From contig CAYGDB010000001.1 of NCBI GenBank assembly GCA_964348535.1, positions 1 through 49,460 on the forward strand: 49,460 bases of DNA. The letters run 5' to 3'. Source of the DNA: JBGPJO01 sp964348535 (GTDB lineage: Bacteria; Patescibacteriota; Minisyncoccia; Phycocordibacterales; JAKFXT01). The position numbers and the translations under genes are program-made. Of this stretch, positions 34,329 to 41,823 are shown piece after piece (position 1 is the first letter of the stretch; every line of letters starts with the position of its first letter). Below the pieces are notes generated by a model, which saw only the letters and a program-made list of their open reading frames with translations, was not told the DNA's origin and ran no database searches.

Positions 34329-36485
34329 ATGAATATTAATCATTTTTTGCGCCGGGCTTTGATTGTGGGCGTCTTTTTTATCCCTTTCATTGTTTTAATC
34401 GTGCCGGGCAATATGTTTTTTCCTTTTATTACTGGGAAGAATTTTACTTTTAGGATTATTGTGGAAGTTCTCCTTGGCCTTTATCTGGCGCTTGCTCTAA
34501 GGGATTCTTCTTATCGACCCAGATTTTCTTGGTTGCTTGGTTCTTTCGCGATTTTTCTGGCCATTATAGGACTTGCCGATTTGTTGGGAGAAAATCCTTA
34601 TAAAAGTTTTTGGAGCAATTTTGAACGGATGGAGGGATACATAACTTTTCTCCATCTTTTTGCTTATTTTGTTATCGCGAGCGTCGTTTTCAACACGGAA
34701 AAACTTTGGGAGCGTCTTTTTCAAACGTCTTTGGTGGCAAGTGTTATTTTGGCCGGTTACGGTCTTCTCCAGGCCTTTGGCGTGCTTGCCATTCATCAGG
34801 GCTCAAGTCGGGTTGATGCTTCGCTCGGAAACTCTACCTATTTTGCCGTCTATGTCGTCATTCATATTTTCTTGGCGATGTTTCTTTTTCTCAAGCATAG
34901 AGAAATCTTGGGTTTGAAGATTTTTTACGGACTCTCCGTTCTTTTGAATCTTTTTATTTTGTATCAGACAGAAACTCGCGGCGCCATTATTGGATTTGTG
35001 GGCGGTATCTTTTTGACCGCCCTCATCATCGCCTTATTTGAAAAAGATGATAAGCGAACAAAAAAAATAGCAGTAGGTGGAGTGATTGGAATTATTGTCA
35101 TTGTCAGTCTTTTTATTACTTTTCGCGATTCTTCTTTTATTAAAGATAGTCGCACTTTTGGGCGTCTTGCCGGCATATCTTTAAGCGATGCTTATACCAA
35201 CCCCCGCATCCCGATCTGGACTCTTGCCTTTGAAGGATTTAAAGAGAAGCCGATTTTGGGATGGGGGCAGGAAAATTTTAATTACGTTTTCAATAAATAC
35301 TATACGCCGAATCTTTATCCGCAGGAGCAGTGGTTTGACCGCAGTCACAATATTATTCTCGACTGGCTTATAGCGGGCGGTATTTTGGGGTTGCTCGGAT
35401 ATCTCTCTCTTTATTTTCTTTCCCTTTTTTATATTTGGAAAAAAGGGGAATTCACTTTCAAAGAGAAAGCGGTTTTAACTGGTCTTTTCGGTGCTTATTT
35501 TTTCCACAACATCTTCGTTTTTGACCACCTCGTTTCTCTCATCCTTTTTGTAACTTTGTTTTCCTATCTTCATTCTCATTCAGTTCGCTCGAGGTTGGGG
35601 ATTCCAAAACCTGCCAAGTCTCCTAACCTTTGGCTTCAAAAATCAGCCCTTCCAGCCGGAATTATTTTATCTCTCGGTTTGGTTTATTTTATAAATTGGA
35701 ACGCTTATTCGGCAAATCTTAATCTCATAAAGGCCATAACGGTATCTCAAAAGCCAGAGGAAAGCATCGTGTTTTTCAAAAAGGCTCTTGGTTACGACGC
35801 TTTTGGAAATCAAGAAATTCGGGAACAGCTGATGCAGTACGCTATGAATATCAGAAATGCTCAAGTTCCCGATTCCGCAAAGCAAGAAATCGCCAAGTTG
35901 ACTGTCGAAGAAATGAAAAAAATGATAGAACAGGCGCCAAACGACCCGCGCCACTACCTTTTCTTTGGCAGTGTTTTAGACGCTTATGGTGATCCTGACG
36001 ATGGAGAAAAATATTTAACAAAAGCCCTTGAGCTTTCTCCAAAAAAACAATCCATTATTTTTCAGCTTGGCACTCATTATCTAAACATAGGCAACAAACA
36101 AAAAGCCCTTGAGCTTTTTAAGCAGGCCTATGACCTTGAGCCGAATTATCCGGAAGCAAAGTTGATTTACGCTATGGGAGCGATTTATGCTGGCAATAAT
36201 AAACTGGCGGAAGATCTGATAGGCAAAGAAATAGTTATCGACGACAGATTACTCCGTGCTTATGCGGATAATAAACAATTCAGCAAAGCGGCTGATATCA
36301 TAAAAGCTAAAATCGCTTTGAATCCAGGCGACATACAAACACGACTTACTCTGGCTGCTCTTTATTATCAGGCGGGACAGAAGAGTAATGCCGTCTCTGT
36401 TATTAAAGAAATCATCGCTCAAAATCCCGATTTTAAAACTCAGGGCGAGAGCTTCATCAAAGAAATACAAGCCGGGGGAATTTAG
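34329..36485 (+). CDS. O-antigen ligase/polymerase (Wzy_C) with C-terminal TPRs
   Basis: The 718-residue protein has about 12 membrane helices with the O-antigen ligase hallmarks TETRGAIIGFVGGIFLTALI, a large outer loop with RIPIWTLAFEGFKEKPILGW followed by GQENF, and FDRSHNIILDWLIAGGILGL. The soluble C-terminal portion, about residues 530-715, contains tetratricopeptide repeats (for example YLFFGSVLDAYGDPDDGEKY and FQLGTHYLNIGNKQKALELF). ATG 34329 lies 10 bp after the gtrA stop; in-frame upstream starts from 34185 would overlap gtrA by 134 bp and add non-homologous sequence. It polymerises or ligates the glycan made by the cluster, and is its last gene. Confidence 0.86.
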   Translation: MNINHFLRRALIVGVFFIPFIVLIVPGNMFFPFITGKNFTFRIIVEVLLGLYLALALRDSSYRPRFSWLLGSFAIFLAIIGLADLLGENPYKSFWSNFERMEGYITFLHLFAYFVIASVVFNTEKLWERLFQTSLVASVILAGYGLLQAFGVLAIHQGSSRVDASLGNSTYFAVYVVIHIFLAMFLFLKHREILGLKIFYGLSVLLNLFILYQTETRGAIIGFVGGIFLTALIIALFEKDDKRTKKIAVGGVIGIIVIVSLFITFRDSSFIKDSRTFGRLAGISLSDAYTNPRIPIWTLAFEGFKEKPILGWGQENFNYVFNKYYTPNLYPQEQWFDRSHNIILDWLIAGGILGLLGYLSLYFLSLFYIWKKGEFTFKEKAVLTGLFGAYFFHNIFVFDHLVSLILFVTLFSYLHSHSVRSRLGIPKPAKSPNLWLQKSALPAGIILSLGLVYFINWNAYSANLNLIKAITVSQKPEESIVFFKKALGYDAFGNQEIREQLMQYAMNIRNAQVPDSAKQEIAKLTVEEMKKMIEQAPNDPRHYLFFGSVLDAYGDPDDGEKYLTKALELSPKKQSIIFQLGTHYLNIGNKQKALELFKQAYDLEPNYPEAKLIYAMGAIYAGNNKLAEDLIGKEIVIDDRLLRAYADNKQFSKAADIIKAKIALNPGDIQTRLTLAALYYQAGQKSNAVSVIKEIIAQNPDFKTQGESFIKEIQAGGI

Positions 36486-36486
36486 T

Positions 36487-36514
36487 TTGACTTATTTAAT
36501 ATTTTTGCTATACT
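36487..36514 (+). promoter_or_regulatory. Strong sigma70-type promoter with no gene directly downstream
   Basis: TTGACT (36487-36492) and TATACT (36509-36514) are 16 bp apart with an extended -10 (TGC). It is one of the best promoters in the window, 2 bp after the O-antigen ligase stop, and points into a 365-bp gap without a convincing ORF. Confidence 0.65.
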
Positions 36515-36520
36515 CAAAGG

Positions 36521-36590
36521 CGTGAGTGCTGACGAATTGTTAGCTCTTAGAATATCTGCGTAGGGACCCGCTTCGGCGGGTCTTGACGTT
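36521..36590 (+). ncRNA. Candidate small RNA from the orphan promoter
   Basis: Predicted initiation near 36521 is followed by about 45 nt without an ORF and then by a hairpin with a TTCG loop (GACCCGC 36565-36571, GCGGGTC 36576-36582). The stretch after the hairpin (TCTTGACGTTTT) is only weakly U-rich, so termination is uncertain and the transcript may continue to murB. No known RNA family is recognised. Confidence 0.35.
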
Positions 36591-36602
36591 TTATATACTG
36601 TG

Positions 36603-36733
36603 AATTACGAAACTCCTCGCAGGCGCATTTTTGTGAGACATTTCGCAGGCTGACGAGCCGAGAATAGCAAAAAATCAGCAGATTTTTATGCGCGTCGAGC
36701 AAAAAATTGCGCCAAGCAAAGAGTTTCGTAATT
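36603..36733. repeat. Long composite inverted repeat, copy B
   Basis: The outer arms AATTACGAAACTC (36603-36615) and GAGTTTCGTAATT (36721-36733) are exact reverse complements. A second pair (GGCGCATTTTTG near 36622, CAAAAAATTGCGCC to 36713) and an inner hairpin (AAAAATC/GATTTTT) nest inside. The element holds ACTCCTCG near its left end and GACGAGCCGAG in its middle, which recall the CTCCTCGGCTCGG end of copies A and C, so it may be a larger relative. Confidence 0.6.
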
Positions 36734-36763
36734 TTACGAATATAAGAAAGAATCTGCTATACT
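36733..36763 (+). promoter_or_regulatory. Predicted murB promoter
   Basis: TATACT (36758-36763) with an extended TGC motif lies 18-19 bp after TTTACG/TTACGA. Its -10 sequence TGCTATACT is identical to that of the orphan promoter at 36487. Initiation near 36770 would give an 80-nt structured leader. Confidence 0.5.
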
Positions 36764-36768
36764 TTGGT

Positions 36769-36845
36769 AGTCCTTTCCAAAGAGGACTGACGGCTGCACT
36801 CACATAGATATTCTTTTGGAGCTCGCACCCGTCGGTCCTCTTTGG
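36769..36845 (+). promoter_or_regulatory. murB leader with competing hairpins
   Basis: A 17-bp stem with one mismatch joins 36777-36793 to 36829-36845 and ends 5 nt before the murB ATG. The segment AGGACT (36783-36788) could instead pair with AGTCCT immediately upstream (about 36769-36774). Two mutually exclusive stems in a 5' leader are typical of RNA-based control, though no known riboswitch class is recognised. Confidence 0.45.
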
Positions 36846-36850
36846 ACGGT

Positions 36851-37867
36851 ATGAAAATTCAAGAACAGATCTCGCTAAAAAATCACACCACATTTAAGAT
36901 TGGCGGAAACGCCCGCTATTTTTTTGAAGCGGAATCGCTTGAAGATGTTATTGAAGCCATTCGTTTCGCAAAAAATCAGGTCATTCCATTTTTTATTTTG
37001 GGCGGAGGGTCTAACACTCTTTTTGTTTCTCCTTCGTTTGATGGCGTTGTTATCAAGATTGATATAAAAAGAAAAGAGTTTAAGGATATTGGCGGTTCTG
37101 TTTTTGTCAGCGTCGGGGCGGGAGAGATTTGGGATGAATTTGTCAGTGATTGTGTCGGCAAAAATCTTTTTGGAATTGAAAATCTTTCCGCTATTCCGGG
37201 GAAGGTCGGCGCCGCTCCGATTCAAAACATAGGAGCCTATGGGACGGAGGTTAAAAATACAATTCATTCGGTTGAATTTTTTGATATTAAAAATGAAGTT
37301 ACAAGAGTTCTTTCAAAAGAAGACTGTCTTTTTGGTTATCGTGACAGTTTTTTTAAAACAAGCGAGGGTCGAAATTTCTTGATTACCGGGGTGAACTTTC
37401 TTTTGAAGAAAGAGGGCAATTTGAATTTTTCTTATAAAGACGTGGCGAATTATTTTGAAACTAATGACACGGAGCCGACATTAAAAAGTATGCGTAAGGC
37501 TATTATAGAGATAAGGAAGGGTAAATTTCCAGACATAAAAAGTATAGGCACTGCCGGTTCTTTTTTTAAAAATCCCATTATTGATTTGGAGCATTATTCC
37601 CTTTTAGTGTCGCGTTTTAAAGGTATTCCGGGAATTCCATTTGACTCCCATTCGGTTAAAGTTCCAGCAGGATGGCTGGTTGAGCGGGTGGGCGGTTTTA
37701 AGGGCGTTCGGTATGGGGATGTCGGTGTGTGGGAAAATCAAGCTCTTGTTTTGGTTAATTTTGGTCACGCAAGCGGTCAAGAAATTTTATCACTCTCAAA
37801 AAAAATACAAGAAAAAGTTAAAAGTGATATTGGAATAACTATTGAGCCTGAAGTGGTGATAATATAA
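36851..37867 (+). CDS. murB: UDP-N-acetylenolpyruvoylglucosamine reductase (MurB)
   Basis: MurB reduces UDP-GlcNAc-enolpyruvate to UDP-MurNAc with FAD and NADPH, an essential cytoplasmic step of peptidoglycan synthesis. The 338-residue protein has LKNHTTFKIGG at the start, FILGGGSNTLF (FAD loop), GIENLSAIPGKVGAAPIQNI with GAYG, CLFGYRDSFFK (the Y-R-D substrate region), GSFFKNP with the proton-donating Ser, and VRYGDVGVWENQALVLVN, ending with EPEV. This matches long type I MurB of E. coli in layout and length. ATG 36851 is preferred to in-frame TTG 36842, which lies in the leader stem. Confidence 0.95.
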   Translation: MKIQEQISLKNHTTFKIGGNARYFFEAESLEDVIEAIRFAKNQVIPFFILGGGSNTLFVSPSFDGVVIKIDIKRKEFKDIGGSVFVSVGAGEIWDEFVSDCVGKNLFGIENLSAIPGKVGAAPIQNIGAYGTEVKNTIHSVEFFDIKNEVTRVLSKEDCLFGYRDSFFKTSEGRNFLITGVNFLLKKEGNLNFSYKDVANYFETNDTEPTLKSMRKAIIEIRKGKFPDIKSIGTAGSFFKNPIIDLEHYSLLVSRFKGIPGIPFDSHSVKVPAGWLVERVGGFKGVRYGDVGVWENQALVLVNFGHASGQEILSLSKKIQEKVKSDIGITIEPEVVII

Positions 37868-37961
37868 TTCCCAATTTTTAAATTTGGAATTATATATGTC
37901 CCTTATATACTCCTCAGCTCGGACGAAAAATCAGAATTTTCTGTCGCTCGCTCTACGTCGC
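37862..37961 (+). repeat. Repeat element, copy C, between murB and the small basic gene
   Basis: An AT-rich imperfect palindrome (37862-37876 with 37881-37895, one bulge) is followed by CTCCTCAGCTCGG (from 37910), a hairpin (GAAAAAT/AATTTTC) and CTCGCTCTACGTCGC (37947-37961). This repeats the order palindrome, left end, hairpin, right end of 13374-13471. Here it is intergenic; its left palindrome overlaps the last codons of murB. Confidence 0.75.
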
Positions 37962-38007
37962 ATATAAATTATTTTTTATTTTTTATTTTTTAATCAAACT
38001 TAAAAAG

Positions 38008-38016
38008 TTATCCACA
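38008..38016 (+). promoter_or_regulatory. Consensus DnaA box
   Basis: TTATCCACA, the exact consensus DnaA-binding 9-mer, lies in an AT-rich gap 19 bp before the -35 of the small basic gene promoter. It could place that unit under DnaA control. Two more perfect boxes are at 48059 and 48400. Confidence 0.5.
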
Positions 38017-38034
38017 TTTTTTTTGAAAAAAATG

Positions 38035-38063
38035 TTGTGGCAATCTTTTAAATGTAAGATAAT
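38035..38063 (+). promoter_or_regulatory. Predicted promoter of the small basic gene/RNA
   Basis: TTGTGG (38035-38040) and GATAAT (38058-38063) are 17 bp apart. Initiation near 38070 gives a transcript of about 220 nt ending at the terminator at 38251-38290, with a leader of about 105 nt holding a small AGGTCG/CGACCT stem. Confidence 0.55.
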
Positions 38064-38174
38064 TATTTCAGTGATCGTTTGGTTGCAAAGCTTCTTTTTT
38101 AGAAACTTATTTCCTAAAGAAGATTAGGTCGGCAATCAATACGACCTTGGACTTAACAGTAAACATCTCCTATT

Positions 38175-38231
38175 ATGGCAGCAAAAAAGAAAAAGGCTAC
38201 TAAAAAAGTAGCTGCAAAGAAGAAGAGATAA
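38175..38231 (+). CDS. 18-residue lysine/alanine-rich basic peptide
   Basis: ATG at 38175 opens an 18-codon frame ending in TAA at 38229-38231, encoding MAAKKKKATKKVAAKKKR. Eleven of 18 residues are Lys or Arg and the rest mostly Ala, as in the tails of histone H1-like nucleoid proteins. It sits alone between a good promoter and a strong terminator, which argues that the unit is real. No Shine-Dalgarno site is visible (CATCTCCTATT precedes the ATG), so the transcript might instead act as an RNA. Such a peptide might bind DNA, RNA or the ribosome; that is inference. Too short for normal gene finders. Confidence 0.5.
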   Translation: MAAKKKKATKKVAAKKKR

Positions 38232-38250
38232 TATCTTTTCTCACTTTAAA

Positions 38251-38290
38251 CAAAACACCTTCGTCCTCGGACGAAGGTGTTTTGTTTTTT
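38251..38290 (+). terminator. Rho-independent terminator after the small basic gene
   Basis: A 16-bp perfect stem (38251-38266 with 38269-38284, tip TC) is followed by T residues to 38290. It separates the small gene from secA. Confidence 0.92.
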
Positions 38291-38295
38291 AGATA

Positions 38296-38335
38296 AATTA
38301 CTTTAATTTAGACGATTGTTAAAATTAAAGTAATT
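38296..38335. repeat. AT-rich inverted repeat upstream of secA
   Basis: AATTACTTTAATTT (38296-38309) and AAATTAAAGTAATT (38322-38335) are exact 14-base reverse complements with a 12-nt loop. It lies 50-90 bp before secA and might be an operator or a leftover palindromic element. Confidence 0.6.
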
Positions 38336-38372
38336 ACGTTGTTCTCTCTGGTGAAATTGTCGCTAAGCGTGC

Positions 38373-38378
38373 TAATAT
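38373..38378 (+). promoter_or_regulatory. Extended -10 box of secA
   Basis: TGCTAATAT (extended -10, box at 38373-38378) ends 6 nt before the secA ATG at 38385, so +1 would fall on or beside the start codon. The -35 region (GGTGAA at 17 bp) is weak. Confidence 0.4.
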
Positions 38379-38384
38379 GTCTTA

Positions 38385-40847
38385 ATGTTTGACTGGATTA
38401 AAAGCGTTAAAAACGTCGGAAAAACTTCAATTTCAAGCCTTAATCCGACCATAGAGGCCATAAACTCTTTGGAAGATGAGTTTTCCAAGCTTTCGGATGA
38501 TGGTTTAAAGGAAAAGACGCTTGAAATAAAAGCTCGTTTAGCCCGAGGGATGGGAATTGATGATATTTTGCCGGAAGCCTATGCTTTGGTAAGGGAGGCC
38601 TCCAAGCGAACTTTGAAGCAAAGGCATTTTGATGTCCAGCTTATGGGCGGCACCGTTCTTCATAAGAGAGGTATCGTTGAAATGCGGACAGGTGAAGGCA
38701 AGACTTTGGTCGCCACCCTTCCGGCCTATCTGAACGCTCTTTCCGGAGACGGCGTTCACGTCGTTACTGTCAATGACTATCTCTCTCGTCGCGACGCTGT
38801 CTGGATGGGACAAATATATTCAGCTCTCGGGCTTTCTGTCGGCGTTATCACTCATGATGAATCTTATATTTATGACCCAAATCATCGCGACCTGGATGAA
38901 ACTAGAGACACCCTCGGTTCTTTTAAAGTTGTTCATCAGTTTTTACGCCCGTCTACAAGAAAGGAAGCATACGCCGCGGATATTACTTATGGCACAAATA
39001 GTGAATTCGGTTTTGATTATTTGAGAGATAATCTGGAATATGAAACTTCAAAGCTTCGTCAGCGCGGCCACTCCTACGCCATAATAGACGAGGTAGATTC
39101 TATTCTAATAGACGAGGCTAGAACCCCTCTCATTATTTCCGCTCCATCGTCGGACTCCGGAGAGCTTTACGGCACTTTTGCCAAGATTGCTAAACAGCTA
39201 AAAAAAGATGCTGATTTTACGGTTGATGAGAAATTTAAATCAATCCAAATGACGGACGACGGAATAACCCAGGCCGAAAAAATTCTTGGAATAGAGAATA
39301 TATACACGGACGGCGGAGTAAAATATGTGCACCATCTTGAAACCGCGGTTAGGGCGGAGGCTCTTTTTATTCGTGACAAGGAATACGTTGTTAAAGACGG
39401 CGCTGTTACTATCGTTGATGAATTTACCGGTCGCCTTCAGCCTGGGCGAAGGTGGAGCGAGGGACTCCATCAGGCCATAGAAGCCAAAGAAAAGGTGGAA
39501 GTTCAAAAAGAGTCCAGGACTTACGCCTCAATCACTTATCAAAACTATTTTCGGCTTTACAAAAAACTTGCCGGTATGACGGGCACCGCCGCCACTTCCT
39601 CTGAAGAGTTTTATAAAGTTTACGGGCTTGACGTTGTTGAAATTCCGACCAATAGGATAATGAGCAGGGTCGACCACAATGACCTTATATTTCAAACGGA
39701 GGTGGGAAAATTCAAAGCCCTTGCCAGGAGGGTAAAAGAGCTCCACAGCAAAGGCCAGCCGGTTTTAATCGGCACTGTTTCGATAGAAAAGAACGAGCTT
39801 CTTTCGGCATTTTTGAAACAAGAAGGAATCCTTCACGAAATGTTGAACGCCAAGAATCACGAGAGAGAAGGAGAAATAATAGCCGAAGCCGGGAAGCGTG
39901 GGAGAGTAACGGTAGCGACAAACATGGCCGGCCGTGGCGTTGATATAAAACTAGGCGGGGCGGTTCTAAATACCGAAGCTTCTGAAGAAGTTAAAAATCT
40001 GGGCGGATTGTATGTCATAGGCACCGAAAGACATGAAGCGAGGAGGATAGACAACCAGCTTCGCGGCCGCTCCGGCCGCCAGGGGGATCCGGGCGAGACC
40101 CAATTTTACGTTTCTTTGGAGGATTCACTTATGAGAGTTTTCGCCTCCGACACAATAAAGAAGATGATGGGGCGGTTTGGCATTCCGGAGGACGAGCCGA
40201 TTGAAAATTCCCTTATTACCAAATCTCTTGAGTCGGCCCAAACAAGAATAGAGGGTTTTCATTTTGACGCCAGAAAGCATGTTCTTGAATTTGATGACGT
40301 TTTAAATCATCAGCGCAAGATTATTTATGAGCGAAGGAGGAACATTTTAGTTGGTTCCATGGACGATGTTAAAAGAGAGGTGGCTTTGATTGTGGGGGAT
40401 GATGAGGATTTGTCAAAGCAGATAGAAGAGAGGAAAAAAGTTCTCGGCAACGAAGAAGGTTTTTACGAGGTGGCAAGAAGAATGATTCTTCAGACCATAG
40501 ATATGTTCTGGGTGGACCATCTTGAAATGATGGATTACTTGAGGGGGAGCGTAAATCTGCGGGCTTACGGACAGCGCGACCCTCTTGTTGAATATAAAAA
40601 AGAGGGCCTGCAACTTTTTAAAAGAATGGAAGTTTCCATAGATGACGAGGTGGCCAAGCTTTTGCCTCACATAGGAGCTGGAGCTTTTTTGTCCGAAGAA
40701 AAAAAACTGAAGGAAGTGCGCGACCAAGCGGCTTTGATTACCGGAGGCTCTCCCAATTCAATAAGTAAAGAGAAGGAAAGTGTCGGGCGCAACGACCCTT
40801 GCCCGTGCGGAAGCGGTAAGAAATATAAGAAATGTCACGGAAATTGA
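38385..40847 (+). CDS. secA: Preprotein translocase ATPase SecA
   Basis: SecA drives post-translational export through SecYEG. The 820-residue protein shows the Q-motif/nucleotide site region with MRTGEGKTLVATLPAYLNAL (Walker A near residue 103), HVVTVNDYLSRRDA, ITYGTNSEFGFDYLRDN, the DEVDSILIDEARTPL Walker B/DEAD-like motif, AGMTGTAATSSEEF, TNMAGRGVDIKLGG and GTERHEARRIDNQLRGRSGR (motif VI). It ends with a zinc-binding SEC-C tail (CPCGSGKKYKKCHG). Length is near the usual 800-900. It has its own upstream region after a terminator; the predicted mRNA is leaderless. Confidence 0.98.
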   Translation: MFDWIKSVKNVGKTSISSLNPTIEAINSLEDEFSKLSDDGLKEKTLEIKARLARGMGIDDILPEAYALVREASKRTLKQRHFDVQLMGGTVLHKRGIVEMRTGEGKTLVATLPAYLNALSGDGVHVVTVNDYLSRRDAVWMGQIYSALGLSVGVITHDESYIYDPNHRDLDETRDTLGSFKVVHQFLRPSTRKEAYAADITYGTNSEFGFDYLRDNLEYETSKLRQRGHSYAIIDEVDSILIDEARTPLIISAPSSDSGELYGTFAKIAKQLKKDADFTVDEKFKSIQMTDDGITQAEKILGIENIYTDGGVKYVHHLETAVRAEALFIRDKEYVVKDGAVTIVDEFTGRLQPGRRWSEGLHQAIEAKEKVEVQKESRTYASITYQNYFRLYKKLAGMTGTAATSSEEFYKVYGLDVVEIPTNRIMSRVDHNDLIFQTEVGKFKALARRVKELHSKGQPVLIGTVSIEKNELLSAFLKQEGILHEMLNAKNHEREGEIIAEAGKRGRVTVATNMAGRGVDIKLGGAVLNTEASEEVKNLGGLYVIGTERHEARRIDNQLRGRSGRQGDPGETQFYVSLEDSLMRVFASDTIKKMMGRFGIPEDEPIENSLITKSLESAQTRIEGFHFDARKHVLEFDDVLNHQRKIIYERRRNILVGSMDDVKREVALIVGDDEDLSKQIEERKKVLGNEEGFYEVARRMILQTIDMFWVDHLEMMDYLRGSVNLRAYGQRDPLVEYKKEGLQLFKRMEVSIDDEVAKLLPHIGAGAFLSEEKKLKEVRDQAALITGGSPNSISKEKESVGRNDPCPCGSGKKYKKCHGN

Positions 40848-40920
40848 TAATCCCGTATTTATTGGATTTTTCAGAGTATCAAATGCAACCTAAGTCTTAT
40901 ATTTATAGGAAAATAACTAA

Positions 40921-41466
40921 ATGCGTGAGATCGAAATAAAAATTAAAGTAAAGGATTTGGATAAAATCCAAGAAAAACTCAAGGAAAGAGGGTGCGTTTT
41001 TTCTGATCCTATCAGTCAGCACGACGTCATTTATTCAAATGGCGGGAGCGCTAATGAATTGCAAAGCTCTAAAGAAGGAGATGTTTTTTTGCGGATACGT
41101 CGAATGAACGACATGAGCAAATTAAATCTAAAGCAACAGCGTTCAAGTGAGATGGATAACATTGAATATGAAACGGAAATAGAAGATCCCGAAGTGATGC
41201 ATAATATTTTATTTACTTTAGGTTGGCATCCAGAAGTTGAAGTTAAAAAAATGCGCCGAAAGGGAAAACTCGGAGAATATGAGATTTGTCTGGATGATGT
41301 TGAAAAACTCGGAAGTTTTATTGAGGTCGAAAAATTAACCAACGATGATGCAAACCCTCAAGAAATTAGAGAAGAATTATTTAGGGTGGTAGAGTCGCTA
41401 GATTTATCTCGCAGTGACGAAGAAACGAGGGGTTACGATACGCAGATTTATTTTTTGTCGCACTGA
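40921..41466 (+). CDS. CYTH-domain protein (class IV adenylate cyclase-like)
   Basis: The 181-residue protein starts with the CYTH signature E-x-E-x-K (EIEIK, residues 3-7). It continues with VFLRIRRMND, LNLKQQRS, EYETEIEDPE, KKMRRKGKLGEYEICLDDV and LGSFIEVEKL, the alternating Arg/Lys/Glu strands that form the CYTH tunnel for triphosphates and metal ions. The layout best fits CyaB-type class IV adenylate cyclases or related triphosphatases; activity cannot be decided. It stands 73 bp after secA without a clear SD or promoter. Confidence 0.85.
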   Translation: MREIEIKIKVKDLDKIQEKLKERGCVFSDPISQHDVIYSNGGSANELQSSKEGDVFLRIRRMNDMSKLNLKQQRSSEMDNIEYETEIEDPEVMHNILFTLGWHPEVEVKKMRRKGKLGEYEICLDDVEKLGSFIEVEKLTNDDANPQEIREELFRVVESLDLSRSDEETRGYDTQIYFLSH

Positions 41467-41547
41467 GGTTGAATCTCTAATACCATTCACATCACATATC
41501 AAAAAGTGTTACGGGGTTTAGTGTTTTGGAATATTTAAAAGGTATTA

Positions 41548-41577
41548 TTGACTGGAAGTTTATCTTAAGATAAACTT
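41548..41577 (+). promoter_or_regulatory. Toxin-antitoxin promoter with overlapping palindromic operator
   Basis: TTGACT (41548-41553) and TAAACT (41571-41576) are 17 bp apart. A perfect 22-bp palindrome (41556-41577, centre TTAA) covers the spacer and the -10, the expected site for autorepression by the antitoxin complex. Initiation near 41583 would be one base before the ATG, giving a leaderless mRNA. Confidence 0.75.
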
Positions 41578-41583
41578 AAAAAT

Positions 41584-41823
41584 ATGAAAAGTACAATTGT
41601 GGGATTAAAAGAATTGCGCGGAAACATGGATGCCTATATCTCCAAGGTTAAGAATGGCAAGTCTTTTATAGTTGTTCGAAAATCAAAGCCACTTTTTAAA
41701 ATAATTCCGCTTGAGTTTGAAAACCAATGGGAAACAGTAATTGATTTTACAGAAATTAGCAAGAATGGTATCGCTGCTAAAGAAATCCTAAAAGAACTTC
41801 GTCAGTTGAATGTCCAGTCTTAA
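41584..41823 (+). CDS. Phd/YefM-like antitoxin
   Basis: The 79-residue protein has the Phd/YefM fold signature: VGLKELRGNMDAYISKVKNG, then SFIVVRKSKPLFKIIPL, as in prevent-host-death antitoxins that bind DNA through the N terminus and the toxin through a disordered C terminus. The tail is acidic to amphipathic (TEISKNGIAAKEILKELRQL). It overlaps the toxin gene by 14 bp, and a 22-bp palindrome lies over its promoter. Known relatives repress their own operon and neutralise a RelE/ParE toxin. Confidence 0.85.
   Translation: MKSTIVGLKELRGNMDAYISKVKNGKSFIVVRKSKPLFKIIPLEFENQWETVIDFTEISKNGIAAKEILKELRQLNVQS

Noticed and set aside
36875..37267. Minus-strand frame of 130 codons within murB
   Set aside because: Shadow of murB, whose motifs are unmistakable in the plus frame.
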